This document shows positions 11,196-23,059 of a DNA stretch of 64,000 nt, piece by piece. How positions within the stretch are numbered: position 1 is the first letter of the stretch; each line of letters starts with the position of its first letter. This stretch comes from Lolium rigidum (Eukaryota; Streptophyta; Magnoliopsida; Poales; Poaceae). Under the pieces are notes generated by a model. The model ran no database searches, had not been told where the DNA came from, and was given only the letters and a program-made list of their open reading frames with translations. Location: contig NC_061508.1 of assembly GCF_022539505.1 (NCBI RefSeq), positions 268,094,736 through 268,158,735 on the forward strand. Direction: 5' to 3'. A program made the position numbers and the translations under genes.

Positions 11196-14100
11196 CTACA
11201 CTCCGAGATTGGCCCGCGTCTTGATCGGCTTCAACTTCACACCCATGCTCTCGGGCGAGAGGAGGTCAGGGGATATACAGAACGGGTTCAGAGGGCTGCG
11301 AGGGCTGGAGCTTACATGGCTCGGCCTGAACAAGCCATATCCCATGAGGAAGTACTCCATCGGTATAAGCATCGCATGAGGTTGCTCCTCCGTCACAACC
11401 GACCCGCACGCTTGCACCTGTTAAAACACCACACTCGGTACTTCGGAAAGGACGGAACAAATTCTGAATATTGGACTGTTGGGTAAATAGATAGATACCT
11501 CAACGAGAGCACTGTATCTCTTATCAAGTTTTGCAGTCATGTGGACAGCTTCAGTGTGGAACTGGGAGTTCTCACCAACAAATATCAGCGTTCTGCACTG
11601 CAGCTGCTTCAGGCTTTCTGTCAAGTCATGCCTTCTGGAAGGCACCACAGCGTTTTGATTCCATCAGCTCAAGTGCAAGTTGGTCAAGCAAGAATGGTAC
11701 AAGAAACGGGTACATACTGATTGATTGTTTGGATGAACCGCCATATATTCATGCTTTGTCGTTGATCTAGAAACTTCATGAATTAAAGACAGGAGAAATC
11801 AGCACAATAAATTTACAGAGGTATAATAGTTGATAATGGAGGACAATAAAATTGCACAGTACATACACTTCTACAGGCCTGCATAATATCAGATTCTGGC
11901 ACAACAGAGCCTCCCCGCACTCTCTGAGGATAAGAAGTTACAACAGAAGCGATCAATATGCAACTAAGCTAATAGCAGATGGTCTAAAATACTACCTCCG
12001 TCCCAAGGAATAAGGCGCACACACATTCCAAGGCGAACTTTGACCATAAAAATTAAGCAACAAAATTTTGGTTATATTATATGTAATTAGTATCGTTGGA
12101 TTCGTATTGAAAAACACTTTCTAATGATGTTAATTTCATACAAACAATCTTTATATATTTGAAGTTATTCTTAGTCAAACAAAAAAGCACGTAAAACGAG
12201 GACGCCTTATTCCTTGAATCGGAGGTAGTATGTAACAAATCACATGCCATGAATATTCGTACCTTGCCAAAATACCGCTGCAACAAACAATCCTTCACCA
12301 TGTCACACATCCCGTAATAATACAACAAATTTGACATCAACTGAGAAAATGAATTTGTTAGTACAACCTTATTAGTAAGATGAATTCATCAATATACCTT
12401 ATTGTTCTGTAAGACAAAAACAGAGTACTAGTGGCTATATACTGAATAGCTACCTTATTATAAAACCACTCAGTCCATGAGGGAGTTTTATATAGAGGTG
12501 AAACAAGGATAAGACCTAGTACTCGCTCCCTATACTTTGTCTGCAAGAAAGGATATAGATAGCTATTAATAGTGCAAGCAGTAGAAAATAAACTACTTCT
12601 ATAGAGACACATACTGCGAAGAGAGTAAGAATGTATGCACCAGCGCTGACACCTAAGCACATTACAGAACCCAATCTGGAAAAGCCACAAAGAAATTAGT
12701 TCAAAGATGTGAGAAAAACATCTGACTATTACAAAAAAAATTTGAGAATCTGTATACCCGAAGAAATCAAGTACTTCTGCAACCTGATCAGCTAACTCAT
12801 CAACCGATTGTACAGGAGTGCTTGGTGAAATAGGAGTGGCTCCTAACTGCACAATTGTTGCAAAGGGCAGTAAAGAACAAAAGTATCATATAAAGATAAC
12901 AAAATAGCAAAAAACAAATTGTAAGAAATAAGTTTGCTAAGAACCTCATGTCCAGGGGGGCTGATATGGTAAATGCAAAAATTATGAAGCAGAAGGGAAG
13001 CTGCTTCTGGGCAGAAAAGTAGTCCTTGGAAGCAAGACATATCTGATCAACAAAATGAATGTAAGCCTATTTACTGGAAAATTCATAAATAACCTAATGG
13101 ACATAGGGTATGCTGCACAAGTGTGCACTTAAAACGGTTTTATTAAATCAATAGTAAAACTTACGGTTCAAAGCAATATCTGGATAAGTAATAAGGGCAT
13201 GCTTATCATGGTCGCCATACACCGCAACAGATACAGGTCCATGTTTTGTCTGTATATGATGTTCCTGAAGAAAGCAGTACAAAAAAGTGTTATACAAACA
13301 TGGATCAAGATGGCATGGACATTTGATAAATGATACTCCATGGTTGCATAATTGGAGTAATTCAATTGGATAACTGCGACCAGCAAAAGAAATCCATGTT
13401 TGAGCCAAATAAATCATTAAAACAGTGAACCTCGTTATTTTAGCTAGTAGAATATTATGCATCTGTTTATAAACTAGCACTGTTAACAGATGCTTGAAGC
13501 AAGGAATTTCCCAAAAATGAAGCAAAGGTTCAGAAATCACGATTGAAGGGTTCTTTGCTTGGTGCCTGTAATACTAAAACTAAGTTGGTAAGGTGCTGAT
13601 AAGAAAGAATAGTAACAGTTCCATTATGACGTGTGGTGCTAAAGTGATAATTCCTAGACCATCTCCTAGGCCAAGGAAAATAAGGGGAAACAAGGAACAA
13701 GAACCACCCAGAAGTGATTCCTCCACCATCTCACAAGCAAATAGATTAAAGCATACTTGTCAGAACAATTAGCTGTTCTGTTCTATCACAGGAAGAATAT
13801 GTGTGACGATAACTTGTCAGGAAGGAGGCTTGTAAGCTGCATTACCAATATTTAACAAGAAAGCAGGTAATAAGGTAAACCTGCACATTCGATACAAACC
13901 ATTCACCCATCAACCCCACTTCAGATTTGATTGGCTTGACCTGGGTGATTATTTGGGAACAGTCCAGTTAGTGAAGAGGAAGCTGTCGTTGGCCTTTGCT
14001 TATTGTACAATGCAGCAACTTCAGGATTTTGTCCACTAATTATTTGGTCTTACCAATCAAAATTTATTTTTATCTCTTGGAGATCACTTATTAGCTATTT

Positions 14101-15179
14101 GTACCATATTCATGTGAAAGAGCAAAATCCAACTGCATTACAATCCCAACTATGGCAACATCCGCAAACAGCAAGGAAGGATCTGGCAAGGAAACTTGGG
14201 CTCGGAATGGAAGCACAACTAACCAAAGCGGTGTTGCAGAATTGAAGAGGAAAAGTGACAGTTAGGACACCCAAGCTACCACCCAAAAGCGTCACAATCG
14301 AATCTTTCTGGTTTCTTTCCTTCTCTTTTTTGATGATCAAGCGATAAGCACAAACAAAGCAGGCGACTGATTTGATTAGTTAGATTAATTAGCACGCTGC
14401 CACACACACAGAAGAGGGACCGATAAAAGAAATCCGCCTTGACGAAGGTAGGTAGAGGCCAGCACCCGCAGGAGGCATCCCTAAAAAACTAACACTTCGA
14501 TACTACACGACGCAGATGGCGAGCGCTAGTGGATGTGGAAAGGAGCGGCGTTCAGAGGGAAACTCCAAATCGGACTTATACCCTGACAAAATATCCTCGT
14601 GAATCAAGAAGCAAGGGAAACCCCGAACTACGATTTAGATACCCAAACACTTCGATTCAAATTGGGATAAAACGAAATTCTGAACAAGGAACCAGTAGAA
14701 CAAACAAATTTGCTAGCCCAGAGAACCAGAACTCTAGTGGAACAAAACAAGGATTAGTTCTGTAACCAAGATTACTTCAGAAGAACTTGGTAAATTCGAG
14801 ATATAGGGGAACAACACATTTGGCAACACTGAAGAAATGACCTTTTTTTTTCCATTGGACCCCCAAACAATCCAACACGGTAACACAGCTGTATCCAATC
14901 GAACCCAAAATATGAGAACACAGCCCAGCTAAACTCCACTACCGCCAGTGACGCCGCACCTTCTGCCCGGCGCACAGACCTTTCAATCCTCCTCCTGCCA
15001 GGCAGCTCCAATGCCGCCAACCAAATCTCCCCGGTGCTAGCAGAAATTAACCACGCCAAGCACGAAATTTGCGGATTCGTGCAAGAAAGGGAGAAGTAGC
15101 AGTGGGGAGCACGGACCTTGCCGCCGAAGGAGATGCGCTCGATGTCCACGGACACGACGGAGCCGCCGGAGTCGCCCAT
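11196..15179 (-). CDS. NDL: NDRG/NDL family protein (N-myc downregulated-like, pollen SF21-like), 11 coding exons, 348 aa
   Basis: Coding exons in reading order: 15179-15117, 13264-13165, 13042-12945, 12846-12758, 12675-12615, 12540-12454, 12340-12263, 11923-11867, 11773-11718, 11634-11499, 11417-11196. All introns are GT-AG and phases agree, giving 1047 nt with stop. The protein starts [12 protein letters not shown] and carries plant NDL signatures: [74 protein letters not shown] and the tail [14 protein letters not shown]. It has an alpha/beta-hydrolase fold; NDRG proteins are generally non-catalytic. The nucleophile elbow reads GVSAG, with Ser127 at the centre. Arabidopsis NDLs bind the G-protein beta-gamma dimer and affect auxin transport; the role here is inferred. 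Length and exon order are those of the family, with no lesion. Intron 1 is 1852 bp, and a MITE sits in intron 7. Confidence 0.93.
11992..12228. mobile_element. Stowaway MITE in intron 7 of the NDL gene
   Basis: The 237-bp element is bounded by CTACCTCCGTCCC and its inverted partner GGAGGTAG, with TA duplications at 11990-11991 and 12229-12230. It has the same length as the copy at 51426-51662 and a shared core. It lies within intron 7 (11924-12262) and does not touch the splice sites. Confidence 0.85.
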
Positions 15180-16680
15180 CCCGGCGGGCCAGCAACCGCC
15201 TCCGCCAAAAAAGGACGAGCTAACCGGCCCTCCCCGCTTCCCTCTCCTACCTCGCCCGCGCCCAGCCGCCGGCCCCGCTCTTCCTCCCTCGAAGATGCCC
15301 CGCTGCCGACGCTGCTTCTCCTCTTCCTCGCCCACCTGCGCTTCTTGGAGTTCTTGGCCCTCCGCTCCGCTATAAACCAAGCGCCGCAACTCTCCACCTG
15401 TACTGCGTTCCGCACCCTGCAACTTGACGGTTATTGCAAATCAGTCCAGATTATAGATTAGTAGGGAATAATTAGGCGGTTTCTTTCCTAATAAGAAACC
15501 GGCTAAAAAAAAGAGCGTGATACAAAGAAGACGGCAGGTCAAGGCTCAAGGCCAGACGAGTCCATTGGGTGTCTGCGGTTGGTCAGTCTCACAAGCAGAC
15601 ACGCTGCTACCTTGTTCTTATTCATTTTATTTTAATCATATACGTATTCCTTTTCTTTAAGTGAAAAAATAAAAAAAAATTGTTGCATTTTTTTTAGAAC
15701 ACAAAATTGTTGCATTTTGTATCCCTTCGTTCCTGAAAAACTTCGCAACTTTATCTAGATAAAGAGATATATAGACATGTTTCAGCTATAGATTCATATG
15801 TATCCAGAAAAAATTGTGAAGCTTTTTTAGGAACCAAGCACTACTTCAGTTTCAGAAAAAAATAGATCCAGACTTATTTTTACGATACTTAAAAAATAAC
15901 AGGTTTTGAGGGATATTGAAGTATTAATACGACATTTTTTTATCACAGCAAAACACATCAAAGTATTTGAAACTATGTTACTATGTGAAACTATAATACT
16001 GTTGAAATACTATAAAAAATACTCCCTCCATTCGCTTGAATAAGGGGTTAATTTTTTTCAATTTTTTCATCACAAAACAAGGCGCAGGGTGCTATCTCCT
16101 CCTAATCTCCCGAAATTATTCTTGGCATGCATTTATGTCTTCCTCAAAAAACAGGAGACATTTATTGGTCGACTGGATTCTGCGGCACGACCGCCATGCA
16201 AGGAGATAATCAAGGAGTTGATTGCCAAATTAATAGGGGAACATTTGAAAACTATTGCCCTACTGTAGATGAACTGTCCTTAATAAACGAGCCAAAACAT
16301 ATCACCTTAATCAACGGAACCGAGGGAATACTTTTGCTACCAAACATAGCAATATAGCATAAGGCATGTAAGCCATGCCTTCTTTTAACTCTCTACGTCA
16401 TATAGATAAGATAATAATTGTAACATATACAATATACTATCCTTTGTAATTAATAAGAATTAATTAAATTTGGTAGGAAATTAGGTTGCTAAGAGAAAAC
16501 CTGTGGTATAATCTAGGGAGCAAACGGTGGCTCGTTTGTCTAACCTGGCCCTCATCCGAAAAAGGAAAGTTCTGGTTGTGACTTAGCTATTTACGGAAAG
16601 TATCTATTTTCTACACACCATGACCATGCACCAGTCCCCAATCACTCGCACCAAACAATAACGGGTCCCCTCCTGGCCTC
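15180..16680. other. 5' UTR/promoter side of NDL, then AT-rich intergenic DNA
   Basis: Bases 15180-15420 are GC-rich and hold the NDL leader. An upstream ATG at 15422 is in frame with the NDL start for 81 codons without a stop. Bases 15720-15840 are a decayed Stowaway-like inverted repeat (CTTCGTTCCTGAAAAACTTCGC with a degenerate partner near 15822-15836). Another half-MITE starts TACTCCCTCCATTC near 16021. I see no gene at 16100-16680. Confidence 0.45.
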
Positions 16681-17275
16681 TTCGTTGCTAGGGCTACCAG
16701 AAATTTCACGCAATACCGCACTTTTTTCACACGTGTGTTCACGTGGTCTATATTGTGCATTTCCGGCAAAAAACAAGCAGCTCACAAGAAGGACAAGAAT
16801 GGTACATATTGCTCAAAATTGGCTAAAATACACAGCATCAGTTCGTATCTTGCGATGTATCCATGTTGAAATATCAACTAACACAGGAAATCTCCGATAT
16901 CTTAACACTCGACATAGCTATAGAAACCTAGGCATTTTATATTACTTTGTTGACATAACAACAATAGTTGGAAAAAGACCAAGAATGAAGAAAACAAAGC
17001 TCGACTAGTTGACATCTTCCAAAAACTGGTTGTTGGTTGATTCAAGCAGATCAAGCACTCACCTTGCTCCTATCCAGATTCTTGCCAAACCAAAAAGCAA
17101 CGAGTAAGAGTTATGTTGCATTGTCATCTAGGGAGCTAATGTACTTCCGTTATTCTCCATTTTTCGTTGAAATGATCCAGGAATCTAGCCAGGAAAAAAC
17201 AGAGAACCATTAATGTATACCAAGACAATTAAAAGTTGATGATGTTGTCCAAGCAAAAATGTAGCTAGGAGGCAA
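16681..17275. other. Sequence left of the GCAACTTA block, no supported gene
   Basis: An open frame at 16685-17008 (107 codons) has no recognised domain. The stretch may be part of the same large repeat unit as the block to its right, since no boundary is visible. Confidence 0.35.
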
Positions 17276-17404
17276 CTTATCACTGCAAGTTATAAGATTG
17301 TTGGGCAACTTTCATACCTTCACGTGCACTATTTCTAGACACACACGAAACACCCTCTACCATCACAACAAATCAACATGTACATCTAGTTGCATAACAA
17401 ACAT

Positions 17405-17930
17405 GTAATAAAGCAACTTTTGCACAAGCGTGAACCAACAATGTATTGTATGCCACAACTTAGAAGAAATAGAACTCTTGGGTGCATCAATATTTAAACA
17501 ACTTATCACAAGTCTGAACAAACAAAATACTCTATGCTGCAACTTAGACGAAAGAGAACACTTAGATGAAGCGATAATAAAGAACCTTAGCACAAGCGTG
17601 AACCAACAAAGTACATCATTCCGCAACCTAGAAGAAAGAGAACACATGGATGAACCGATAATAAAGCAACTTAGCACACGTGTGAACCAACAAAGTATTG
17701 AATGCCCCAACTTAGAAGAAAAGAACAAATGGATGAACCAATAATAAAGCAACTTATCACATGTGTGAATCAACAAGCTATTGTATGCCACAACTTAGAA
17801 GGAAAAGAACACTCGGATGAACTGATAATAAAGCAACTTAGTACATGTGCGAACCAACAAACTATTCTATGCCACAACTTAGATGGAAGAGAACACTCGG
17901 ATGAACCGATAATAAAAAAACTTAGTAACT
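17405..17930. repeat. Tandem array of 84-bp units (about six copies)
   Basis: The anchor ATAATAAAGCAACTTA recurs at about 17405, 17490, 17574, 17658, 17741, 17825 and 17909, spaced 83-85 bp. Because 84 is a multiple of three, long open frames arise on both strands (17430-17744 plus, 17363-17791 minus). The plus frame repeats a 28-residue unit including NLEEREHMDEPIIKQLS. The open frames are best read as a by-product of the period. Confidence 0.85.
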
Positions 17931-18524
17931 TAATAAGGGAATAAGAAATTCCTATTCACGGAGGAATAAACACAAAACCCTAGACCCCATCCAACCCGAC
18001 GATTGCATGGTCAGATACTTAACAGCTAAAAAACCTTGGATCCCCTATAGGTACAAAAAATTAACGGAGACAGTGAATAACTTGATGGGCTAAGCAACTT
18101 AATCGAAGGATGACTGCCTAGTTAGACAACAAAAACCAATTCTATGCATATGCAAAAAAAACAACATAATAGATGGACAATAAGCAACTTAATTAATGGT
18201 CTAAGCAACTTATCATTTTAATTATCGTCTAGTCAGACAAACAAAACCTATTCATCCAATGAAACACTAATTAACATAATAAGGAACACTAATTAACTTA
18301 ATTAAGAAGGTTAAAAAAACTCATCCAATGAAAAGAATGGATACCGTGCTTCCGCATATCAATATCAACTTGAGGGGGCCTAAAAAACCTAGCTATACAA
18401 CTTAATGATGAGTAAGTAAATTAATTAAATTTGATAAGCAACTTAAAAGCCCTAAATTAATGAAATATGCCTGAGCAGAGGACAAAACCATGTACTTCTA
18501 TTTGTAGGATCACGCTAGGTGATG

Positions 18525-19075
18525 GGATGACTGCAACTTTGTTAAACCAGCAAACAATAAAGTGGAACCAAGATTGCAACTTAAGTACCCCGGAAAGCAA
18601 CTAAGCCATGAGGTAACTACGGGTGCGTTTGGTTCTGCGCCAGGGCCAGCCTTACCACAATATTGTCACACCCATGAGGCTTTGGTGTTGCTTGATTGGG
18701 TGCAAAATAATTGGTGAGCCTAGGCCCATCCCATGCCTGCCAATGGATTATTACACAATACCGTGCGCGAGCGGAGGGCAAAAAATTGGCTGCCAAAATT
18801 TGGCAGGGCACGCCGGGGGCTCAGTCCAAACAGTCCCTACAACTTAGTTATACCAGAAAAAACACAGTGGAAACAAGACTGCAACTAACCTACACCCGAA
18901 AAGTAATTAGGTAATGGGTTAAATATAGTGGAACCAAGGCTGCAACTTACCTACACCCGAAAACAACTAGGTGATGGGATAACTACAACTTAGTTATACA
19001 AGAAACAACACAGTCGAACCAAGAATGCAACTTACCTACACCCGAGAAGCAACTATGTAATCTGATAACCACAAC
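18525..19075. repeat. Second tandem array, about 85-bp units
   Basis: Units share AACTTAGTTATACAAGAAA, then GTGGAACCAAGACTGC, CAACTTACCTACACCCG and AACTAGGTAATGGGATAAC. They start near 18525, 18841, 18926 (a shorter unit) and 18990. One unit is interrupted by a MITE at 18621-18837. Confidence 0.75.
18621..18837. mobile_element. MITE (PIF/Harbinger-like) inserted in the second array
   Basis: The 217-bp insert starts GGGTGCGTTTGG and ends AGTCCAAACAGTCCC. It is flanked by TAC at 18618-18620 and 18838-18840. The uninterrupted sister unit near 18984-18998 reads AACTACAACTTAG, which is exactly the flank with one TAC. This proves the insertion and the 3-bp duplication. Confidence 0.85.
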
Positions 19076-19389
19076 TTAGTTACACCCACAAACTCAAGAA
19101 CCTTCAAACTCTTGGATGACTCAACAAAAAAGCAGGGTGATCTTAAAACCTGCACCGGTTTTCAGCAATAACACAATCTGTTGTGTAATCAACTTAATTA
19201 AATGTTGTATGTTACTTTACCATGTAGGAAATTCAACTTAATATCATGGCGAAGGCAACTTAACTTTATTGACATTGGATCATTTCTATCCAACTTAGGC
19301 TAATCTAGCTATCAAACTTAGTACTATGCTAGAAACAACTTATCTATGTTGCAAAAGCAACTTCAAACTATCGTACAATAAACTGAATT

Positions 19390-19700
19390 AACTTCCGAAA
19401 CAATAAAGTTAAAATCATGGGAGAGCAACTTAATCATGATGTCAGAAACAACTTATCTATTTTCCAAAAGCAACTTCATTCTTAATCAACTAGTGCAAAA
19501 CAAAGTTAATAGCGAAGGGAAGAAACTTAACTATCTTCCCAGAAACAACTTATCTATTTTGCAAAAGCAACTTCAATCTACAAAAAATAAACTTAATTAA
19601 CTACCGCAAAACTAAAGTTAATAGCATGGGAAATCAACTTAACTATGTTGCTAGAAACAACTAATCAATATTTTGGAAGCAACTTAAATCTATGAGGGAG
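19390..19700. repeat. Third tandem array, roughly 110-bp units
   Basis: Units contain AGAAACAACTTATCTATTTT, GCAAAAGCAACTTCAA, an AATCAACTA- or AATTAACTACCGCAAAAC-like part and AAAGTTAATAGCATGGG. Two to three imperfect units are present, with looser copies from about 19200. Confidence 0.6.
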
Positions 19701-21010
19701 TAAATCACCTAAAACTAGCTCCCCATCCACCCCTACAAAAAATGATCTAAACCATGTAACCAGCTAAGTTAGTGTGGTTGTTGCAATTTACCTATGATGG
19801 TAAAGACAACTTAGTCTATACAGGGGAGCAATTACATTTAGCTAGACAAAACACAGCTGGTCAATGTTCCAAACAGCAATCTAATTAACTGGACACATCA
19901 ACTTACCAATGATGATCACCTTAGTTAAGACCACAGTCCTTATATATTGTGCGCCAAGCTATCTCATGTTCTCTAGCGATGTACTAGCAAGACAAATCAA
20001 CCTGCATACCATATAGCCATATGTTGTACTAGTTAATTATCCAAGTGCCTTTTTCCGCTTGCCCGATTGGTTATTGGTTATTGGGATGATAATATCAGCA
20101 AAAGCTTTAATTCCCCGATAATAAATTGAAAGCTCAAAAATTCCTGGAAGATCATCCTGTTGCTATACTAGACTCGTGTGGTCCAACGAGAAGTGACCAA
20201 ACTCATAGGCTGGAACCTCACAGTTTTGTGGTCCAAGAGCATCTCTAGCAGATCCCCCATATTGGCCCGCATATCCCTATTGGCAGCCAAGATGGACATA
20301 ACGAAGAGCAGCGACTTCAGTATGTTGAAAAGCAACTTAGCGCATGTTTGTAACAACAAAGACAATGTCTAGAAAGCAACTTAGCACAACATATTTTGTT
20401 CGAATAGACATTATCCGTAAGCTACTTAACACACATGTGACGCAACAAAGCACTATATTCAGAAGCAACTTAGAAGGCATGTCTCCAGGGCACCTCATTA
20501 CTGACACACATCCACAAACTCCGTTGATGCTAATAAATTACCAAATCCCTGCTATGAACCGATCAATTGGTCAAGTGGCCAATTTCTAATCCAGCACAAA
20601 ACACATGAGAATTTGGTGTGTGTAAATCAAAATAGCACCGAATAGTCACTTACATAACCCAAAAAGTCCACCATTTCATGCTTTGTGAATTAACATTGCG
20701 CGGACTATTCACATTCCACCTGCAAAAAATGGCTCGAGTTTTTGGGAATATACCTTCAATTTGGGGTGGAAAAATGTCTTTGGAATTCCAAGGCATCCCC
20801 CATCATTCTCATGCTTCTCCAGATTCTCGGTCTCGCACTCGTGGACTTTATATCATCACAACCGATCAATTGGGTTTCACTCTTATTAAGAAAGTAGAAT
20901 TTTAGGCAATTTGGCAAGAATCGGTAGTCAACTTAATTGGAGCGGTGGAGTTAACACCATCTAGCTACTTTGGAGTGTTGTAAGAAAACTCAATTTTAGC
21001 TAGTAGGCAA

Positions 21011-22335
21011 CTTAATATTAATAGTTACACAACACTTAGAATTAGTTTCAGGTTGAGTACACCTATTTCGACAAGCAACCCATATGATCTCTCACCAGAT
21101 CAATACACTCGGTAGAATAACAACTAGTCTACCTATAAATGCAGAGTTGAAGCAAGCATTGATCCTAAGCTAGCAAGAGAAATAATTCATGTACCAAACA
21201 CAACCTTGAACTTCAGAGTTGGTGACCAAAGGGCTTAGCAACGGGGGCAATAAGCCTTCATGATGTACTACTACTACTAGCTGGTACACTAGTCTATCGA
21301 GTATGATCGATCTGGCAACTCCATCCTATGCATGATTTACTACTAGCTGTATGTACGAGCAAACGACGACCGCGCACGACAGGCACATATTTCTCCATAT
21401 CGATCAGCTCAGCTATACTGCAGTAGTAGAGTAATATTAGGATGCAATATCGCTACACTAGCACGAGTAGCTCGTTCTCTATCTCTTCCTATTGCTATAC
21501 CAAATTACCAACACATGAAGCGAACCAACAGCTAACTACGGAGCTTTGAACAATCAATATTAATACCAAAATCATGGCTCTAGCTAGCCTGACAGCTGCA
21601 GCGAGCATACCCGGATGAACTGATGCTCGGAGGTGGTGGTGCTCGGGCAGCACGTTGTAGTGGTCATACTGGCTGCGGGGTCGCCGATGCAAGGAGGGTA
21701 GGAGGCATGAGCTGGTGGAGGTAAGGAAGGGCTGGCGGAGGAGAGGAGGGGCCATCGGATAGGAGTGGGGCCGGTGGAGGAGGGGGGGGGCTGCCTCCGG
21801 CATAACGGCTGGCCGGCAAGGCAGCGCGACGGAGGAGATTGAGGGGAAGAGAAAGTGAATCGGTTGCGGGTGGCTGGGAGGCGTCAGGGAGAGGGGCACA
21901 CAAGAGTGGGAGTGTAGCGGGGGAGGAGGGCCTGAAGTGGAGGAGGGGCGCGCCGGAGTTGGGGGAGACTGGCCGGCGGCGGCGGAGGGGTTTGAGTTGG
22001 GAGAGAGGCCGCGAGAGAAGAAGGGGAAAGCGGTTGCGACCACAGCTGTACTGTATCTGTCGTGATCGGAATGATCGTCGCGCGCGGCTCCATCGGACGG
22101 ACCAGAATCGAAGGCTCCGAAGAGCAAACGAGCACTCGTGCACTTATTAGCACTTGGGTTGGGATAATAAATCAAATGGTCTTTCTCTTATTTTTTAAGG
22201 GATCATCCCTTAGCTAAGGGAAGACAACATTCTCTTTCTCTATTCTCTTTCCTCCAACTTAACAAATATCCTACATGGCAGCTCCAAGTGAAGGTTGATG
22301 TCACTGCAATGTACATGCCCTAATACTTCTTTGCT
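21011..22335. other. No supported gene; GC-rich open zone at 21.6-22.15 kb
   Basis: The minus-strand frame 21495-22175 (226 codons) is very rich in Pro and Ser and overlaps open frames in other phases. This pattern fits GC-rich composition rather than a conserved protein. Bases 22186-22310 contain the short inverted motif AAGGGATCATCCCTTAGC and an end-like TACATGCCCTA resembling a MITE terminus, without a matching partner. Confidence 0.4.
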
Positions 22336-22498
22336 AAAAATGTACTCTATCCATATCAATTTATAAGTTTGTTATGTGCTTCGACTAAAAATACGTTGAC
22401 AGATTTGGTTGAAAATTAAAAGAAATAAGCCACACAACTTATAAGATTGGAACTTAATTATTTAAATTTTTCATAAAAATGATATAGAGGAAGTAGTA
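22336..22498. mobile_element. Degraded Stowaway-like MITE
   Basis: The left part CTCTATCCATATCAATTTATAAG and the right part CTTATAAGATTGGAAC... GATATAGAGG are loosely inverted, with TA at both sides. Family and ends are uncertain. Confidence 0.4.
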
Positions 22499-22587
22499 TT
22501 CCACCCTCCTAAATAAATGACCCATAATTGAAGATCCGTTGGAAGCTTGGAGACATTATCAAATGTGATTCTATTAAAATAAATTAG

Positions 22588-22727
22588 TACTAGTCCCTAC
22601 GTTTATAAAATGATGTCGGATATTTGTCTGAATTAGAATGTATCTATACACTAAAGAATATTTAAATACATTTAAATTTAGACAAACTTGCGATGTTTAT
22701 TTATAGATAGGATTTTTGTCCATTAAA
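22588..22727. mobile_element. Degraded Stowaway MITE of the TGTCGGA type
   Basis: The stretch contains ATGTCGGATATTTGTCT, an internal GTATCTATACACTAAAG, then AAATTTAGACAAACTTGCG and TTTATAGATAGG. This is the inverted layout of a common Triticeae Stowaway family whose intact ends read CTCCCTCCGT. Both termini are eroded. Confidence 0.55.
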
Positions 22728-23059
22728 AATCAATGCTAATGTTTCCTACATGAGATGTGCTTAAAGGTGTCCTGCTTTCCCCACGCCCCCGCGACGACTA
22801 CGACCCGCGCGCCCCGTACTTCCACGCGCTCCGTACGTCCACAAGCGAGCCGAGCGCATCGCTTAGACAAAAAAAAAATAATCCGGCGCGTGCACACCTA
22901 GCTAGTATCCATTGCAATCCACACACGCAAAGCTAGCTAGTACGTATACAGTTTTAAAAAAGTGCACAAATATTGTACGAAAATAGTATGCCTACAAATA
23001 CAACTACAAACAAATTAAAGTACAACAAAAAAAGAGTATAACTCAGTTAAGACACGAGC

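Larger units (their letters stand above)
17276..21010. repeat. About 3.7-kb block built on dispersed GCAACTTA / CAACTTA motifs
   Basis: The heptamer CAACTTA or a one-base variant recurs dozens of times on the plus strand, nearly always in the same orientation. Examples are near 17276, 17452, 17672, 18186, 19256, 19420, 20332, 20378, 20465 and 21008. The block contains at least three types of tandem unit, listed separately. Units like those at 17.4-17.9 kb reappear at 20.3-20.5 kb. I know of no grass repeat family that fits and see no transposase. A non-autonomous transposon with extended binding-site arrays or a decayed satellite are both possible. Confidence 0.7.

Noticed and set aside
17363..17791. 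142-codon hydrophobic minus-strand frame
   Set aside because: It is the reverse reading of the 84-bp tandem array, open only because the period is a multiple of three.
16515..22140. Terminal inverted repeats around the GCAACTTA block based on GAGCAAACG at both sides
   Set aside because: The shared motif is only about nine bases, in the same orientation rather than inverted, and further matching fails.
21495..22175. 226-codon Pro/Ser-rich minus-strand frame
   Set aside because: Low-complexity composition with competing frames and no conserved motif.
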